Below, piece after piece: positions 1 to 8,522 of a DNA stretch of 64,000 bases; the first letter of the stretch is position 1; each line of letters starts with the position of its first letter. The DNA comes from Psychrobacter aquimaris. GTDB taxonomy: Bacteria > Pseudomonadota > Gammaproteobacteria > Pseudomonadales > Moraxellaceae. Under the pieces are notes generated by a model, which saw only the letters and a program-made list of their open reading frames with translations, made no database searches and was not told where the DNA came from. The stretch is from assembly GCF_016107525.1 (NCBI RefSeq), contig NZ_JABASR010000009.1, forward strand, positions 112,499 through 176,498, written 5' to 3'. The position numbers were made by a program, and so were the translations under genes.

Positions 1-1439
1 GTGAGCAGACGCTGGTTTTTTCTTGTCTGTCCCCTTATATCGATAAAGACAGCTTGAGCGTAAAAGCAGCAAATGGCGTCAATGTTGGTGAAGTCAGTAT
101 TGAGACTTTAAGCGGTGAGCAAGCAGCGCAGTGTCAGTATCAAGGTGAGGCCAAAGTGCAGATACAGCAAGATAGTTTGGCGGTTATCAATGCTGAGTTA
201 GAAGCAGCACGCTTAGCAAAAGCTTACTTGCAAAATCTAACCAAGGTTACGCAAATCAGTACAGATGGCACGCTTGCCAATAATGCACGAGATTTGGAAA
301 CCCAAGCAGTCAGTATCAATAAGCGGATACTAGAAATTCAGCAGCGCCAAGCCCGTGCGCAAGATGTGCTCAACCAGCTAATGGTGGGCAGCGCGACTTC
401 CACTCAAAATAGTGTGACCCAAGTGAGTGTACGCACTGCCAGTCGAGTACCAAGCAGTGTGAAACTGCACTATCAAGTACGCGGCGCGGGCTGGGAGCCA
501 ACGTATCAAGCAAGGCTGAATACTGAAACCAAGCAATTAAATATCACGGCCTCTGCGGTTATTGCCCAGCAGACAGGAGAAAACTGGCTCAATGTTCCTT
601 TGATGTTAAGCTCTGTCAATCCCAATCAAACCACCACCAGCCAATTACCCCATGTAGAGCGTTTGTCATTATATGAAGAAGAACAAGCTAAGTTAAGCCG
701 TTATGCGCCGCCTATGATGGAAGCGGCTCCAGTGGTTATTGTTTCGGCAAGAGACAGCTATGGCGATGCATCGACACCCAACATGGCACCGTTGCCAAGC
801 TTTACCGTTAGCAGTCAGAATAAAAACGGTATTACTGAATACCGCTTGCCGCAGCGTATTAGTATTCCAAGCGATGGCAGGCGTGTAAGGACGGTCATTG
901 ATGAGCAGTCGGGCAGCAGCAAGCTATGGATTCGTAGTACACCGAGTGTGGAGACAGCTGGTTATTGGTACGCATCTGCACCGTTCTTGACGCCAGCTTG
1001 GGTAGATGGTTCGCTACAGTTATACCGTGATAATAATTATGTCGGGCAGGCGCGTTATGGTTACCAAGCGCTCAAAGAGCAAGGTATCGGCTTTGGTATT
1101 GATTCTAATACCATCGTAAAGCAGATAGCTGATGAAGATAAGCAGGGTGATAAAGGCGCGTTTAATCGCACGCAAACCTTGACCCAAATACAAGCTTATC
1201 AATTTACCAATCAGCACAATCGATCTATGCGTTTACAAGTATTAGGTAGTGAGCCGATTAGTCGCGACGATAGTCTTAAAGTAACCATAACTCATACACC
1301 GCCAGTGACTGAGCGTGACTGGAATGACAATCAAGGCATGGTCGCGTGGGAGTTTGATTTACCAAGTAAACAATCGAAAGTCATACAGTCGACCTCTCAG
1401 ATTAGTTATCCCGCTAGCAAAAACTTATCAGTGAACTAA
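1..1439 (+). CDS. DUF4139 domain-containing protein, 5'-truncated by the window edge
   Basis: The reading frame is open from base 3, with no convincing start codon in the window, so the gene begins upstream. The visible part, about 478 residues, starts with the end of a first beta-rich domain. A long helical, probably coiled-coil stretch rich in Gln, Ala and Arg follows (bases about 150-410). The rest is a beta-rich region that opens with a SVKLHYQV-GAGWEPTYQARL segment, typical of DUF4139 proteins (MuiA-like, mucoidy-inhibitor family). These proteins are usually secreted or envelope-associated and their biochemical role is unknown. The family assignment rests on the WEPTYQ segment and the coiled-coil plus beta layout. 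No terminator is evident after the stop. Confidence 0.75.
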   Translation, partial: EQTLVFSCLSPYIDKDSLSVKAANGVNVGEVSIETLSGEQAAQCQYQGEAKVQIQQDSLAVINAELEAARLAKAYLQNLTKVTQISTDGTLANNARDLETQAVSINKRILEIQQRQARAQDVLNQLMVGSATSTQNSVTQVSVRTASRVPSSVKLHYQVRGAGWEPTYQARLNTETKQLNITASAVIAQQTGENWLNVPLMLSSVNPNQTTTSQLPHVERLSLYEEEQAKLSRYAPPMMEAAPVVIVSARDSYGDASTPNMAPLPSFTVSSQNKNGITEYRLPQRISIPSDGRRVRTVIDEQSGSSKLWIRSTPSVETAGYWYASAPFLTPAWVDGSLQLYRDNNYVGQARYGYQALKEQGIGFGIDSNTIVKQIADEDKQGDKGAFNRTQTLTQIQAYQFTNQHNRSMRLQVLGSEPISRDDSLKVTITHTPPVTERDWNDNQGMVAWEFDLPSKQSKVIQSTSQISYPASKNLSVN

Positions 1440-1534
1440 TTTGTCAGTGAACTAAGTTTAAACTGAAATCAAGCTTGGTCATTCGCTAAGTCATGATATG
1501 TTATTGAGCATATTTTTAGTCAATTAGGAGTCTT

Positions 1535-2356
1535 ATGTGTATCGTCGCCATCGCTTGGCAACTGTTTGATGAGCTGCCTTTGGTCTTATTGTCCAATCGA
1601 GATGAGTTTTTCCAGCGTCCAACTGAGCCACTGCATCAATGGTCTGATCAGCCTATCTATGCGGGACGTGATAGGCAAAGTGGTGGTACGTGGCTTGGTA
1701 TTCACCAAGAGCAGCGTTTGAATATTGATGAGCAAAACGGACGTTGGGCTGCGGTATTGAATTTTCGCGATGGTGTGCAGGCAGGTTCTGACGAACGTTC
1801 GCGCGGTGAGCTGGTAACGCATTTTTTGACCAGTGAGCTGAGTCCGATGGCGTTTGCAAGGCAGATTGATTTGCAAGCCTATGCAGGTTTCAACCTTATC
1901 GTTGGTGATGCGACCCAAGCCGTTATCGTCAATAATCGTGGTCATGCTCCCATGCCACTATATGCAGGTTTGCATGTCATCTCCAATGGACAACCTGAGG
2001 ACAGTTGGTTTAAAACTGACAAGCTACGGGGTAGACTACGCCAAGAAGTGCTGCCATTGATTGCAGAAAACAGCTCTTTTGAATACTGGCAACATGCTGC
2101 TTTTGCTGTGCTATCAGACAACACGCAAGCGCCAGTAGACAAACTGCCAGATACTGGCATGTCCACTGAGATTGAGCAAACATTGTCTTCTATTTATATC
2201 GAGCCTGTCGCTTTTGGTCATAGCGACAACAGTGTTCCCACTTATGGGACACGCACTCAAAGTATCTTAACCTTGCGCAAAAATGAGAGTCAGCCTTTAG
2301 AACTTATTACTCAAATTATAAGCCGAGAATCTCTACATTCAGTACCTAGTAAGTAA
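1535..2356 (+). CDS. NRDE family protein (TANGO2-like)
   Basis: A 273-residue protein that opens with Met-Cys and carries SNRDEFF at residues 20-26, the NRDE motif that names this family (formerly DUF833). Length and the Cys at position 2, a likely N-terminal nucleophile after Met removal, fit the family. Members are related to eukaryotic TANGO2, which has been linked to haem and lipid metabolism. The bacterial function is not settled. An AGGAG Shine-Dalgarno sequence lies about 6 bases before the ATG. The gene stands alone between the DUF4139 gene and the alcohol dehydrogenase. Confidence 0.85.
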   Translation: MCIVAIAWQLFDELPLVLLSNRDEFFQRPTEPLHQWSDQPIYAGRDRQSGGTWLGIHQEQRLNIDEQNGRWAAVLNFRDGVQAGSDERSRGELVTHFLTSELSPMAFARQIDLQAYAGFNLIVGDATQAVIVNNRGHAPMPLYAGLHVISNGQPEDSWFKTDKLRGRLRQEVLPLIAENSSFEYWQHAAFAVLSDNTQAPVDKLPDTGMSTEIEQTLSSIYIEPVAFGHSDNSVPTYGTRTQSILTLRKNESQPLELITQIISRESLHSVPSK

Positions 2357-2535
2357 AAATTACTGCTTATATTCAGTCATATTTACTCTTAATTTCAGGC
2401 GAACCTACAAGTAAGTTTTAAAACCATAAAGTAGTTGTGGTTTTTGCTTTAAAGTGTCACATTTATGGCTTACACTCATTGAGTAGGGTATCAAACCCTA
2501 TTGTGTCCAATAAGGGTTAAAACAAGGAGTGTGAA

Positions 2536-3630
2536 ATGAGCATGATGAAATCACTAATATTTGTTGAGCCAGGTAAGATCGAAATTACTGAGAAGAAAAT
2601 ACCCGATGTTGGGCCCAATGATGCTTTAATAAAAATCACGACAACGACCATTTGCGGTACCGATATTCATATCTTTAAAGGTGAGTATCCTGTTGCTAAA
2701 GGACTAACTATTGGTCACGAACCAGTAGGTACTATTGAAAAGCTCGGTAGTGCAGTGATGGGTTATGAAGAAGGTCAGCGAGTCATTGCTGGCGCGATTT
2801 GCCCAAGTTTTACTTCTTATGCCAGTCAAGATGGTTTCCCTTCCCAAGACGGAGGATACATTGGGCCAGATGGTACCTGTGCCTGCCATGGCTATAAAGC
2901 GACTGGCGGTTGGCGCTTTGGTAACATCATCGATGGCACACAAGCCGAATACGTGTTGGTACCCGATGCTCAGGCCAACCTAGCACCTGTACCCGATGGC
3001 TTGAGCGATGAGCAAGTGCTGATGTGCCCAGACATTATGTCAACAGGCTTTAAAGGTGCTGAAAATGCCAATATCAAAATTGGTGATATCGTTGCGATAT
3101 TCGCGCAAGGTCCAATTGGCTTGTGTGCGACCGCTGGCGCAAAACTCAGAGGTGCATCAACGATTATCGCTATCGATGGTAATAATGAGCGCTTAGCCAT
3201 GGCTAAAAAACTGGGGGCAGATATTACCCTCAACTTTAACGAAGTCGATGTCATTGATGAGATTATGAAAATCACTGGTGGTCGCGGTGTTGATAGTAGT
3301 ATTGAGGCGCTAGGCTTACAATCTACGTTTGAGCAATGTCTCAAAGTATTAAAACCAGGTGGCACACTCTCAAGCCTTGGCGTATATTCCGAAGATTTGA
3401 AAATCCCGATGGCACACTTTGCGGCTGGTCTTGGTGATCACACGATCCGCACCGCCTTGTGCCCAGGTGGTAAAGAGCGTATGCGTCGTCTATTGAATGT
3501 GGTTGAGTCAGGTCGTGTCGATCTATCAGACATGGTCACGCATACTTACGCGCTAGACGACATCGTAGACGCCTATGACTTATTTATGCATCAACGTGAT
3601 GGTGTCCTAAAAATTGCCATTAAACCCTAG
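2536..3630 (+). CDS. Zinc-dependent medium-chain alcohol dehydrogenase
   Basis: A 364-residue medium-chain dehydrogenase. Catalytic zinc ligands are visible as Cys40, His61-Glu62 (GHEPVG) and Asp166 in PDIMSTGFKGAE. The pattern, together with GGWRFGN at 124-130 and CPGGKERM near the end, matches the secondary alcohol dehydrogenases of Clostridium and Thermoanaerobacter. The Rossmann fold begins near residue 190 with AQGPIGLCA. The Asp in the following IIAIDGNN segment suggests NAD rather than NADP, which is an inference. It probably interconverts secondary or short-chain alcohols and ketones in the cytosol. Shine-Dalgarno AAGGAG precedes the ATG. The physiological substrate cannot be read from sequence. 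A strong terminator follows. Confidence 0.88.
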   Translation: MSMMKSLIFVEPGKIEITEKKIPDVGPNDALIKITTTTICGTDIHIFKGEYPVAKGLTIGHEPVGTIEKLGSAVMGYEEGQRVIAGAICPSFTSYASQDGFPSQDGGYIGPDGTCACHGYKATGGWRFGNIIDGTQAEYVLVPDAQANLAPVPDGLSDEQVLMCPDIMSTGFKGAENANIKIGDIVAIFAQGPIGLCATAGAKLRGASTIIAIDGNNERLAMAKKLGADITLNFNEVDVIDEIMKITGGRGVDSSIEALGLQSTFEQCLKVLKPGGTLSSLGVYSEDLKIPMAHFAAGLGDHTIRTALCPGGKERMRRLLNVVESGRVDLSDMVTHTYALDDIVDAYDLFMHQRDGVLKIAIKP

Positions 3631-3650
3631 TTTTGCTCATTGTTAATACA

Positions 3651-3683
3651 AAAAAGCCTGTATCATTTGATACAGGCTTTTTT
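3651..3683. terminator. Bidirectional rho-independent terminator
   Basis: An 11-bp perfect stem (AGCCTGTATCA and its complement) with a two-base loop, flanked by an A run on the left and a T run on the right. It sits between the convergent alcohol dehydrogenase and rppH genes and can serve both. Confidence 0.9.
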
Positions 3684-3726
3684 GTATATTATGTGAGAAG
3701 ACAAAATCATAAGTCAGATGTAGAGG

Positions 3727-4248
3727 TTAGGACTGGATTAAATGATTGTCTTGTTCAGGAAGAATAAGCTCTTGCTTTAGCGGCAATTCACGCACCAGCT
3801 CTTGCAATGCACGGCGGTATACCCCACGTTTAAAGTGAATCACTTGTCCGAGTGGATACCAGTAACTGACCCATTGCCAATGATCAAATTCTGGTTTGCC
3901 CTCATCAAAGCGGATATGTTGAGTGTTCGTCTCATCTAAGCGTAGCAAAAACCATTTCTGTTTTTGTCCGATACACAAAGGGTGCTGTCCATGTCGCACA
4001 TAGCGTTTTGGCAGACGATAACGCAACCAATCTTGCGTCACTGCCAATAAGTCTACATGACGCGGATGCAGGCCGACCTCTTCCCAGAGCTCGCGATACA
4101 TCGCATCCATCGGCGTCTCCCCACGGTCGATACCGCCTTGTGGGAACTGCCAAGCGTTGTGACCAATACGTTTTGCCCACAGAACCTGCCCTTGTGTATT
4201 TGCCAAGATGATGCCGACATTGGCACGAAAGCCGTCTGCATCTATCAT
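3727..4248 (-). CDS. rppH: RNA pyrophosphohydrolase RppH
   Basis: A 173-residue Nudix hydrolase. The complete Nudix box spans residues 38-60 (GG, E at 44, RE at 52-53, EE at 56-57, G at 59). The N-terminus ([11 protein letters not shown]) and the segment around WQFPQGGID are characteristic of RppH/NudH. The enzyme removes pyrophosphate from the 5' end of triphosphorylated RNA and so starts RNase E-dependent decay. It acts in the cytosol. The ATG has AAAGG about 8 bases upstream. The product of this strand shares the terminator at 3651-3683. Confidence 0.95.
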   Translation of the reverse strand: MIDADGFRANVGIILANTQGQVLWAKRIGHNAWQFPQGGIDRGETPMDAMYRELWEEVGLHPRHVDLLAVTQDWLRYRLPKRYVRHGQHPLCIGQKQKWFLLRLDETNTQHIRFDEGKPEFDHWQWVSYWYPLGQVIHFKRGVYRRALQELVRELPLKQELILPEQDNHLIQS

Positions 4249-4779
4249 GATTAAACCTTTTTAATCTATTTAAAATAGCTTATTTCAACCTAAAACCATG
4301 TCAATAATCATAATTATTATAGGGTGATTGTTGTCGATATCAGGTTAAAATAAGATTCATTACCGTTATTAAACCAAGAAACAAGCAAAATGTGTAACAG
4401 TATTTTGCTATAAAATGTTTCACGAGCTTAACTGTTTAAAATCAACCAGTTATAATTAAACTTTTGTAAGATTTTTGGGGGCTTTATTACAAAGATAGGT
4501 TTTAATAATAAGAGGATAGGTAGGAATAATAAAAAGTAGGCGGACGTATGAATGTTAATTCACTTCTAAGAAAATTTTAGTAAAAAGGTCTAATTAGAAA
4601 TAAGGCTGCAAAAGACAAACAGGTGAGCTATTTATAATAATAATTTATAATAATAATGATTTTGGATGACAAGGGCTCGATAAAATGTGCCATTGGCTTA
4701 TGCTACACTAGCCAAGTAAAACATATTGTCAGAAAATAAAAATTGGGCAACGAGCTAATTAAAATAAGGAATGGTCAAG
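4249..4779. other. AT-rich divergent intergenic region
   Basis: About 530 bases between the divergently read rppH and OsmC genes. It is AT-rich, with several short TAATAATAAT runs near 4635-4660. A possible extended -10 (TGCTACACT) lies near 4700 for the OsmC gene, but I find no good matching -35. No RNA gene or repeat element is recognised. Confidence 0.4.
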
Positions 4780-5193
4780 ATGTCAGAGTCAAAAGCAAGT
4801 GTAACGTGGCAAGAAAAAAAAGCATTTATGGGCGTGTCACCATCAGGGCATAATGTACAGATCGATGCCGATAAAGAAAAAGGCGCAAGTCCGATGGAGC
4901 TGATTCTATTGGGGCTTGGTGGTTGTGCTAGCTACGATGTGGTAGCAATTTTACAAAAATCGCGCCAAGAGGTGACAGACGTGCGTTGCGAGTTGACCGC
5001 TCAGCGTGCTGAAACTGTACCAGCTGTCTATACTGATATACATATGCATTTTGTGGTGACAGGTCAAGATGTCAAAGAAAGCCAAGTAGAGAAGGCAATA
5101 AAACTGTCCGCAGAAAAATACTGCTCGGCCAGTAGAATGTTGGTACAAGGTGGGGTGAACGTCACCCATGATTTCGAAGTGATTGCAGGGTAG
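4780..5193 (+). CDS. OsmC family protein (YhfA-like)
   Basis: A 137-residue OsmC-fold protein. Two conserved cysteines sit in GGCASYDVV and KYCSASRML, the arrangement of thiol-dependent peroxidases of the OsmC/Ohr superfamily. The short length and the MELILLGLGGCA segment are closer to the YhfA branch, whose substrate is unclear. An in-frame ATG exists at 4771, but the AGGA at 4767-4770 abuts it and is properly spaced (9 bases) from the ATG at 4780, so the latter was chosen. The MAPEG gene starts 14 bases after the stop, so the two are probably co-transcribed. Confidence 0.85.
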   Translation: MSESKASVTWQEKKAFMGVSPSGHNVQIDADKEKGASPMELILLGLGGCASYDVVAILQKSRQEVTDVRCELTAQRAETVPAVYTDIHMHFVVTGQDVKESQVEKAIKLSAEKYCSASRMLVQGGVNVTHDFEVIAG

Positions 5194-5207
5194 GGGCAAG
5201 TATACTA

Positions 5208-5633
5208 ATGAATGCACTTCTGGAATTAGTCTCTGATACCGCAGCGTCCGCAATTTGGGCGATGGTCGCAGCAAGTTTACTACCGCTTGCCATGGCATTG
5301 ACAGCGAAAGCTATTGGCGGCTTTAATTTGGCTGACAATGCCCATCCACGTGATTTTTTACAAGGTACGACGGGCGCGGCCGCACGTGCTAACGCTGCCC
5401 AGCAAAACAGCTATGAGACGTTGCCAATATTTTTGGCAGCAGTACTGACGGCAATGCTGTTCTTCGTACCACAATCGATTATTAATATACTGGCTTGGTT
5501 GTACGTGCTGATTCGTATCGGTTTTTGCGTGGCTTATATTACTAATTTGGCGACGTTTCGCTCCATACTTTGGGTGTTGTCGATTGCTTGTTGTTTGATG
5601 TTATTCTATTTAGCGATTAGAGTGAGCATTTAA
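5208..5633 (+). CDS. MAPEG family membrane protein
   Basis: A 141-residue membrane protein with about four hydrophobic helices. The segment from NAHPRDF through RANAAQQNSYETLPIF is the typical MAPEG signature (membrane-associated proteins in eicosanoid and glutathione metabolism). Bacterial members are inner-membrane proteins, some with glutathione-dependent activity, but most have no assigned role. It follows the OsmC gene by 14 bases, and pairing with a thiol-peroxidase-like protein would suit a redox or detoxification role. That is only inference. Confidence 0.85.
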   Translation: MNALLELVSDTAASAIWAMVAASLLPLAMALTAKAIGGFNLADNAHPRDFLQGTTGAAARANAAQQNSYETLPIFLAAVLTAMLFFVPQSIINILAWLYVLIRIGFCVAYITNLATFRSILWVLSIACCLMLFYLAIRVSI

Positions 5634-5665
5634 TATTAGTCGTTAGACAGATTGGCTTTAAGATA

Positions 5666-5728
5666 AAAGCAGCTATTATTGGCGCACACTGGCTTGCAGT
5701 GCACTAATGATAGCTGCTTTATTTTTTT
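5666..5728 (+). terminator. Terminator of the OsmC-MAPEG unit, overlapping the dusC 3' end
   Basis: The arms AAAGCAGCTAT (5666-5676) and ATAGCTGCTTT (5710-5720) form a perfect 11-bp stem with a 33-base loop. They are followed on the plus strand by an A and seven T. The right arm and T run lie inside the last codons of dusC on the other strand. The long loop makes it less canonical. Confidence 0.6.
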
Positions 5729-6701
5729 CTCGTTTCATACTGTCCCACAATATCTTCGCTTCGCCATAGCCTTTGGTGAGCATCGCTAACCACTGCTTGT
5801 AACGACCAACCAATATAACTTCAGTTTTAGCCTGACCTTCCAAAAATTTAATTTGATGCGTGACCATCGCTTTCCACGACAACGTTGCCGCACTTAGCAT
5901 GGCATCATCTGAACCGCAATCCACACGAGCAATCAAATCGGGACGCGTAACCGCGCCGCGACCTAACATCAAATGCTCTGTACCTGCTTGTAGCATACAA
6001 TTTTGCGCGTGCTCTGCGTTCCATATTTCGCCATTGGCAATGACTGGAATATCGAGCGCATTAAAACGTTGGATTTTGTCCCAATAGGCTGGCGGCTTAT
6101 AGCCTTGGGTCTTTGTCCGCGCATGAATAGTCAGCCAATCAGCACCACTATCGTCAATCGCACCACGAATATCATCCATACGACTGGTATCGGTGTAACC
6201 TAAACGAATTTTGGCTGAGACTGGAATATGAGCGGGAACAGCTTGCCGCACCGTGCTGATAATCTGATACATGGTTTCGGGTTCATCCAATAATACTGAG
6301 CCACCACGGTGACTATTGACCGTCTTGGCAGGGCAACCAAAGTTGATATCAATGGCAGGCGCGCCAAGCTCACAGGCGTATGCGGCATTTTCTGCCATGA
6401 GTTGCGCTTCACTACCGAGCAACTGGACATGAATAGGCGTGCCACAGGCAGTTTTAGCATCATGACGCAATTCTGGAACGTATTTATAAAATACATGCGC
6501 GGGCAAGACATGCTGAGTCACACGAATAAATTCGCTAACCGACCAATCATAAGGGCGACCCAAGTCTGCCGCAATTTGCGTTAGGATTTGCCGCATTAAT
6601 GGATCGGTCAAACCTTCCATTGGCGCAAGGAGGCAGACAGGATTGGCGAATAACTGACGGATGGTATTTTGACGTGTTTGAAGTTGCTGACTATTATTCA
6701 T
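5676..6701 (-). CDS. dusC: tRNA-dihydrouridine synthase DusC
   Basis: A 341-residue flavoenzyme with the Dus fold: LLAPMEGLTDPLMR near residue 24, the catalytic Cys in DINFGCPAKTVN, and HARTKTQGYKPPAYW, which is characteristic of the DusC subgroup. It reduces a tRNA uridine (U16 in Escherichia coli) with FMN and NADPH. VIANGEIWN and LMLGRGA supply the phosphate-binding region. No clear Shine-Dalgarno sequence precedes the ATG. The 3' end carries the plus-strand terminator at 5666-5728. Confidence 0.93.
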   Translation of the reverse strand: MNNSQQLQTRQNTIRQLFANPVCLLAPMEGLTDPLMRQILTQIAADLGRPYDWSVSEFIRVTQHVLPAHVFYKYVPELRHDAKTACGTPIHVQLLGSEAQLMAENAAYACELGAPAIDINFGCPAKTVNSHRGGSVLLDEPETMYQIISTVRQAVPAHIPVSAKIRLGYTDTSRMDDIRGAIDDSGADWLTIHARTKTQGYKPPAYWDKIQRFNALDIPVIANGEIWNAEHAQNCMLQAGTEHLMLGRGAVTRPDLIARVDCGSDDAMLSAATLSWKAMVTHQIKFLEGQAKTEVILVGRYKQWLAMLTKGYGEAKILWDSMKREKNKAAIISALQASVRQ

Positions 6702-6804
6702 GCTTATTGTTCACTGCTAAAAGGGTGCTATTAAAGGTTGCCATAAAGAAAGGTAGGTTAGAGGTTTAGAGTGGCAAATACAAAGATTGATTAACTGAAG
6801 AAAA

Positions 6805-8304
6805 TTATGTATTACCAAAAATCACTTTTTTGCCCGTCTGCAAGCCTGATATCAAGTCTTTAATATTATGGATGTCCAAATTGCTCTGGGCACGCGTGCA
6901 AGCGACGTAGAGCAAACGCAACTCTTCAGGGCTGATCTTGACCGCATTGGTCGTCACATCATAATAAAAATCATCGTCCAACTGTACCTTTCCCCATTCA
7001 AGCCCTTTGGCTTTATGAGCAGTTGAGATGACATAGTCGGCATTTTCGATACTGGTGAGACTATTGACCGCTTGGCTCAGGACATTGGTGCCATGATCGT
7101 CGACCAACTTGACCAGAGTTTTTAGATCACTACCTTCATTGGTTTCAGAATACTCTTGCACATCACCCCAATTATAAAAATACGCCAGTTCGGGTACGCC
7201 GTACGCCGACTTACCGTTTTTTAAATTTTCGGCTGCCTGACAGAATTTAAGCATACGATCGGTATCTGCTTGTAGTGCCACACGGTGACCGAGTTTGAGT
7301 CCAGTCAATAATTGCGACATAGCTGCCGCATTGGTTCGGCAAAGGATGGCATCTTTTTTACTATGTACCATGCCTTTATCGGTAGAAGATTGCTTATTCG
7401 GATTGCCTTTTAACGGGACATCTTCTTGCAATGCTTTGAGTAAGGTATTGGCAATTTCAGCAATCGGTTCGCCAAAACGAAACGACTGGGTCAATAAGGT
7501 TTGTGGTAAGGGTAGTTTTTTCATGGCATTGACTGCGCCGCGCCATTCATAAATCTGCTGATGCGCATCGCCCACATAAATCACTTGCCGTGGCTGCTGC
7601 GTCAAGATACCCATCATTAATGGATCGGCATCTTGGGCCTCATCAAACAAAATAAAGTCCGCGGGAATACTTGGTTTAGACAATGCCCACAGTTTGAGGT
7701 AAATATCATGCCCAATACCCGCAGGATGACGCGCATCGATCGACTGTAGCCAGCGCTGCTCAACGGCAGGGTAGAGCATTTCACGCAACTGCTCGGCATC
7801 TGACTCATCGAGCCAACTTGGGAACAATATATGCCTTGGCGCAGGATAGCTGGCATGCGTACTACAGAAATTGCTGACGGCATCACTGACAAAACGCGAT
7901 AATCGGGCTGGCGTAAGGGTAATATATTTGTTTATACCATCCATTTGCCGACGTACTTGGACGGGCTGCAAACCCAAATCATCACCCAGACGTTTGGGTG
8001 AAAAACGCGGCAACGACAGCTTAGCAGTGATATCACGGGCGACATGCCGATAAGCAAGTGAATGAAAGGTGCGACACTCTACATGCGGTGGAAACTTTGA
8101 GCGTGCATCATTGGCAATCGCTTTGTTAAAGGCTAAATATAAGCCGCGTCCACGCAAACGCTCACCAATCAGTTTTAAGGTCGTCGTCTTACCAGCACCC
8201 GCATAAGCCACCACTTTAAATGATTTGTGATCCATCGCCATGTTGAGCGCGCTCAGCTGCTCATCAGTGGGATCGCTCATATAAGCTGGCATAGATGCGG
8301 ACAT
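6805..8304 (-). CDS. UvrD/Rep-family DNA helicase (FBH1-like)
   Basis: A 499-residue superfamily 1 helicase. Motif I is AYAGAGKTTT near residue 35, followed by LYLAFNKAIANDARSKFP and RTFHSLAYRHV, a pairing typical of FBH1-like helicases. Motif II is DEAQDADP, motif III is VGDAHQQIYEWRGA, motif IV is LTQSFRFG, and a late motif is STAHKAKGLEW. It is shorter than UvrD (about 720 residues) and lacks the larger inserted subdomains. It probably unwinds recombination or repair intermediates, but the role of bacterial members is poorly known. The ATG at 8304 has TTAGG upstream. No operon partner is seen. A perfect hairpin lies between it and tatC. Confidence 0.85.
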   Translation of the reverse strand: MSASMPAYMSDPTDEQLSALNMAMDHKSFKVVAYAGAGKTTTLKLIGERLRGRGLYLAFNKAIANDARSKFPPHVECRTFHSLAYRHVARDITAKLSLPRFSPKRLGDDLGLQPVQVRRQMDGINKYITLTPARLSRFVSDAVSNFCSTHASYPAPRHILFPSWLDESDAEQLREMLYPAVEQRWLQSIDARHPAGIGHDIYLKLWALSKPSIPADFILFDEAQDADPLMMGILTQQPRQVIYVGDAHQQIYEWRGAVNAMKKLPLPQTLLTQSFRFGEPIAEIANTLLKALQEDVPLKGNPNKQSSTDKGMVHSKKDAILCRTNAAAMSQLLTGLKLGHRVALQADTDRMLKFCQAAENLKNGKSAYGVPELAYFYNWGDVQEYSETNEGSDLKTLVKLVDDHGTNVLSQAVNSLTSIENADYVISTAHKAKGLEWGKVQLDDDFYYDVTTNAVKISPEELRLLYVACTRAQSNLDIHNIKDLISGLQTGKKVIFGNT

Positions 8305-8382
8305 AAAAAATTACCTAAAAGAGTAAGACGGGTCAAAAATGACGGAGGTAAAAAAAGCCACTGCATAGACAATGGCTGACTC

Positions 8383-8421
8383 GTCATGTGTGCTTGCAAA
8401 ATACTTGCAAGCACACATGAC
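8383..8421. repeat. Perfect 17-bp inverted repeat
   Basis: Arms at 8383-8399 and 8405-8421 are perfectly complementary around a five-base AATAC loop. No T run follows on either strand, so it is not a classical intrinsic terminator. It lies after the end of tatC and before the start of the helicase gene, both on the minus strand. It could mark the 3' end of the tat transcript or be an operator for the helicase gene. Confidence 0.8.
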
Positions 8422-8522
8422 AATAATAAAAAAACTGATAGAAAATAAAGATGGAAATAAGCAGGTTATATTAACAGATTAGCGCGTTGGCTGTTTTTGG
8501 AATAAGTGTCTGACAAGTGATG

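Noticed and set aside
1020..1217. Minus-strand ORF inside the DUF4139 gene and many similar antisense ORFs across the window
   Set aside because: They lie wholly within well-supported genes in other frames, have no family resemblance and lack Shine-Dalgarno support.
4630..4665. TAATAATAAT-rich stretch as a tandem repeat or AT-rich origin
   Set aside because: It is short and irregular, with no DnaA boxes or iterated units around it.
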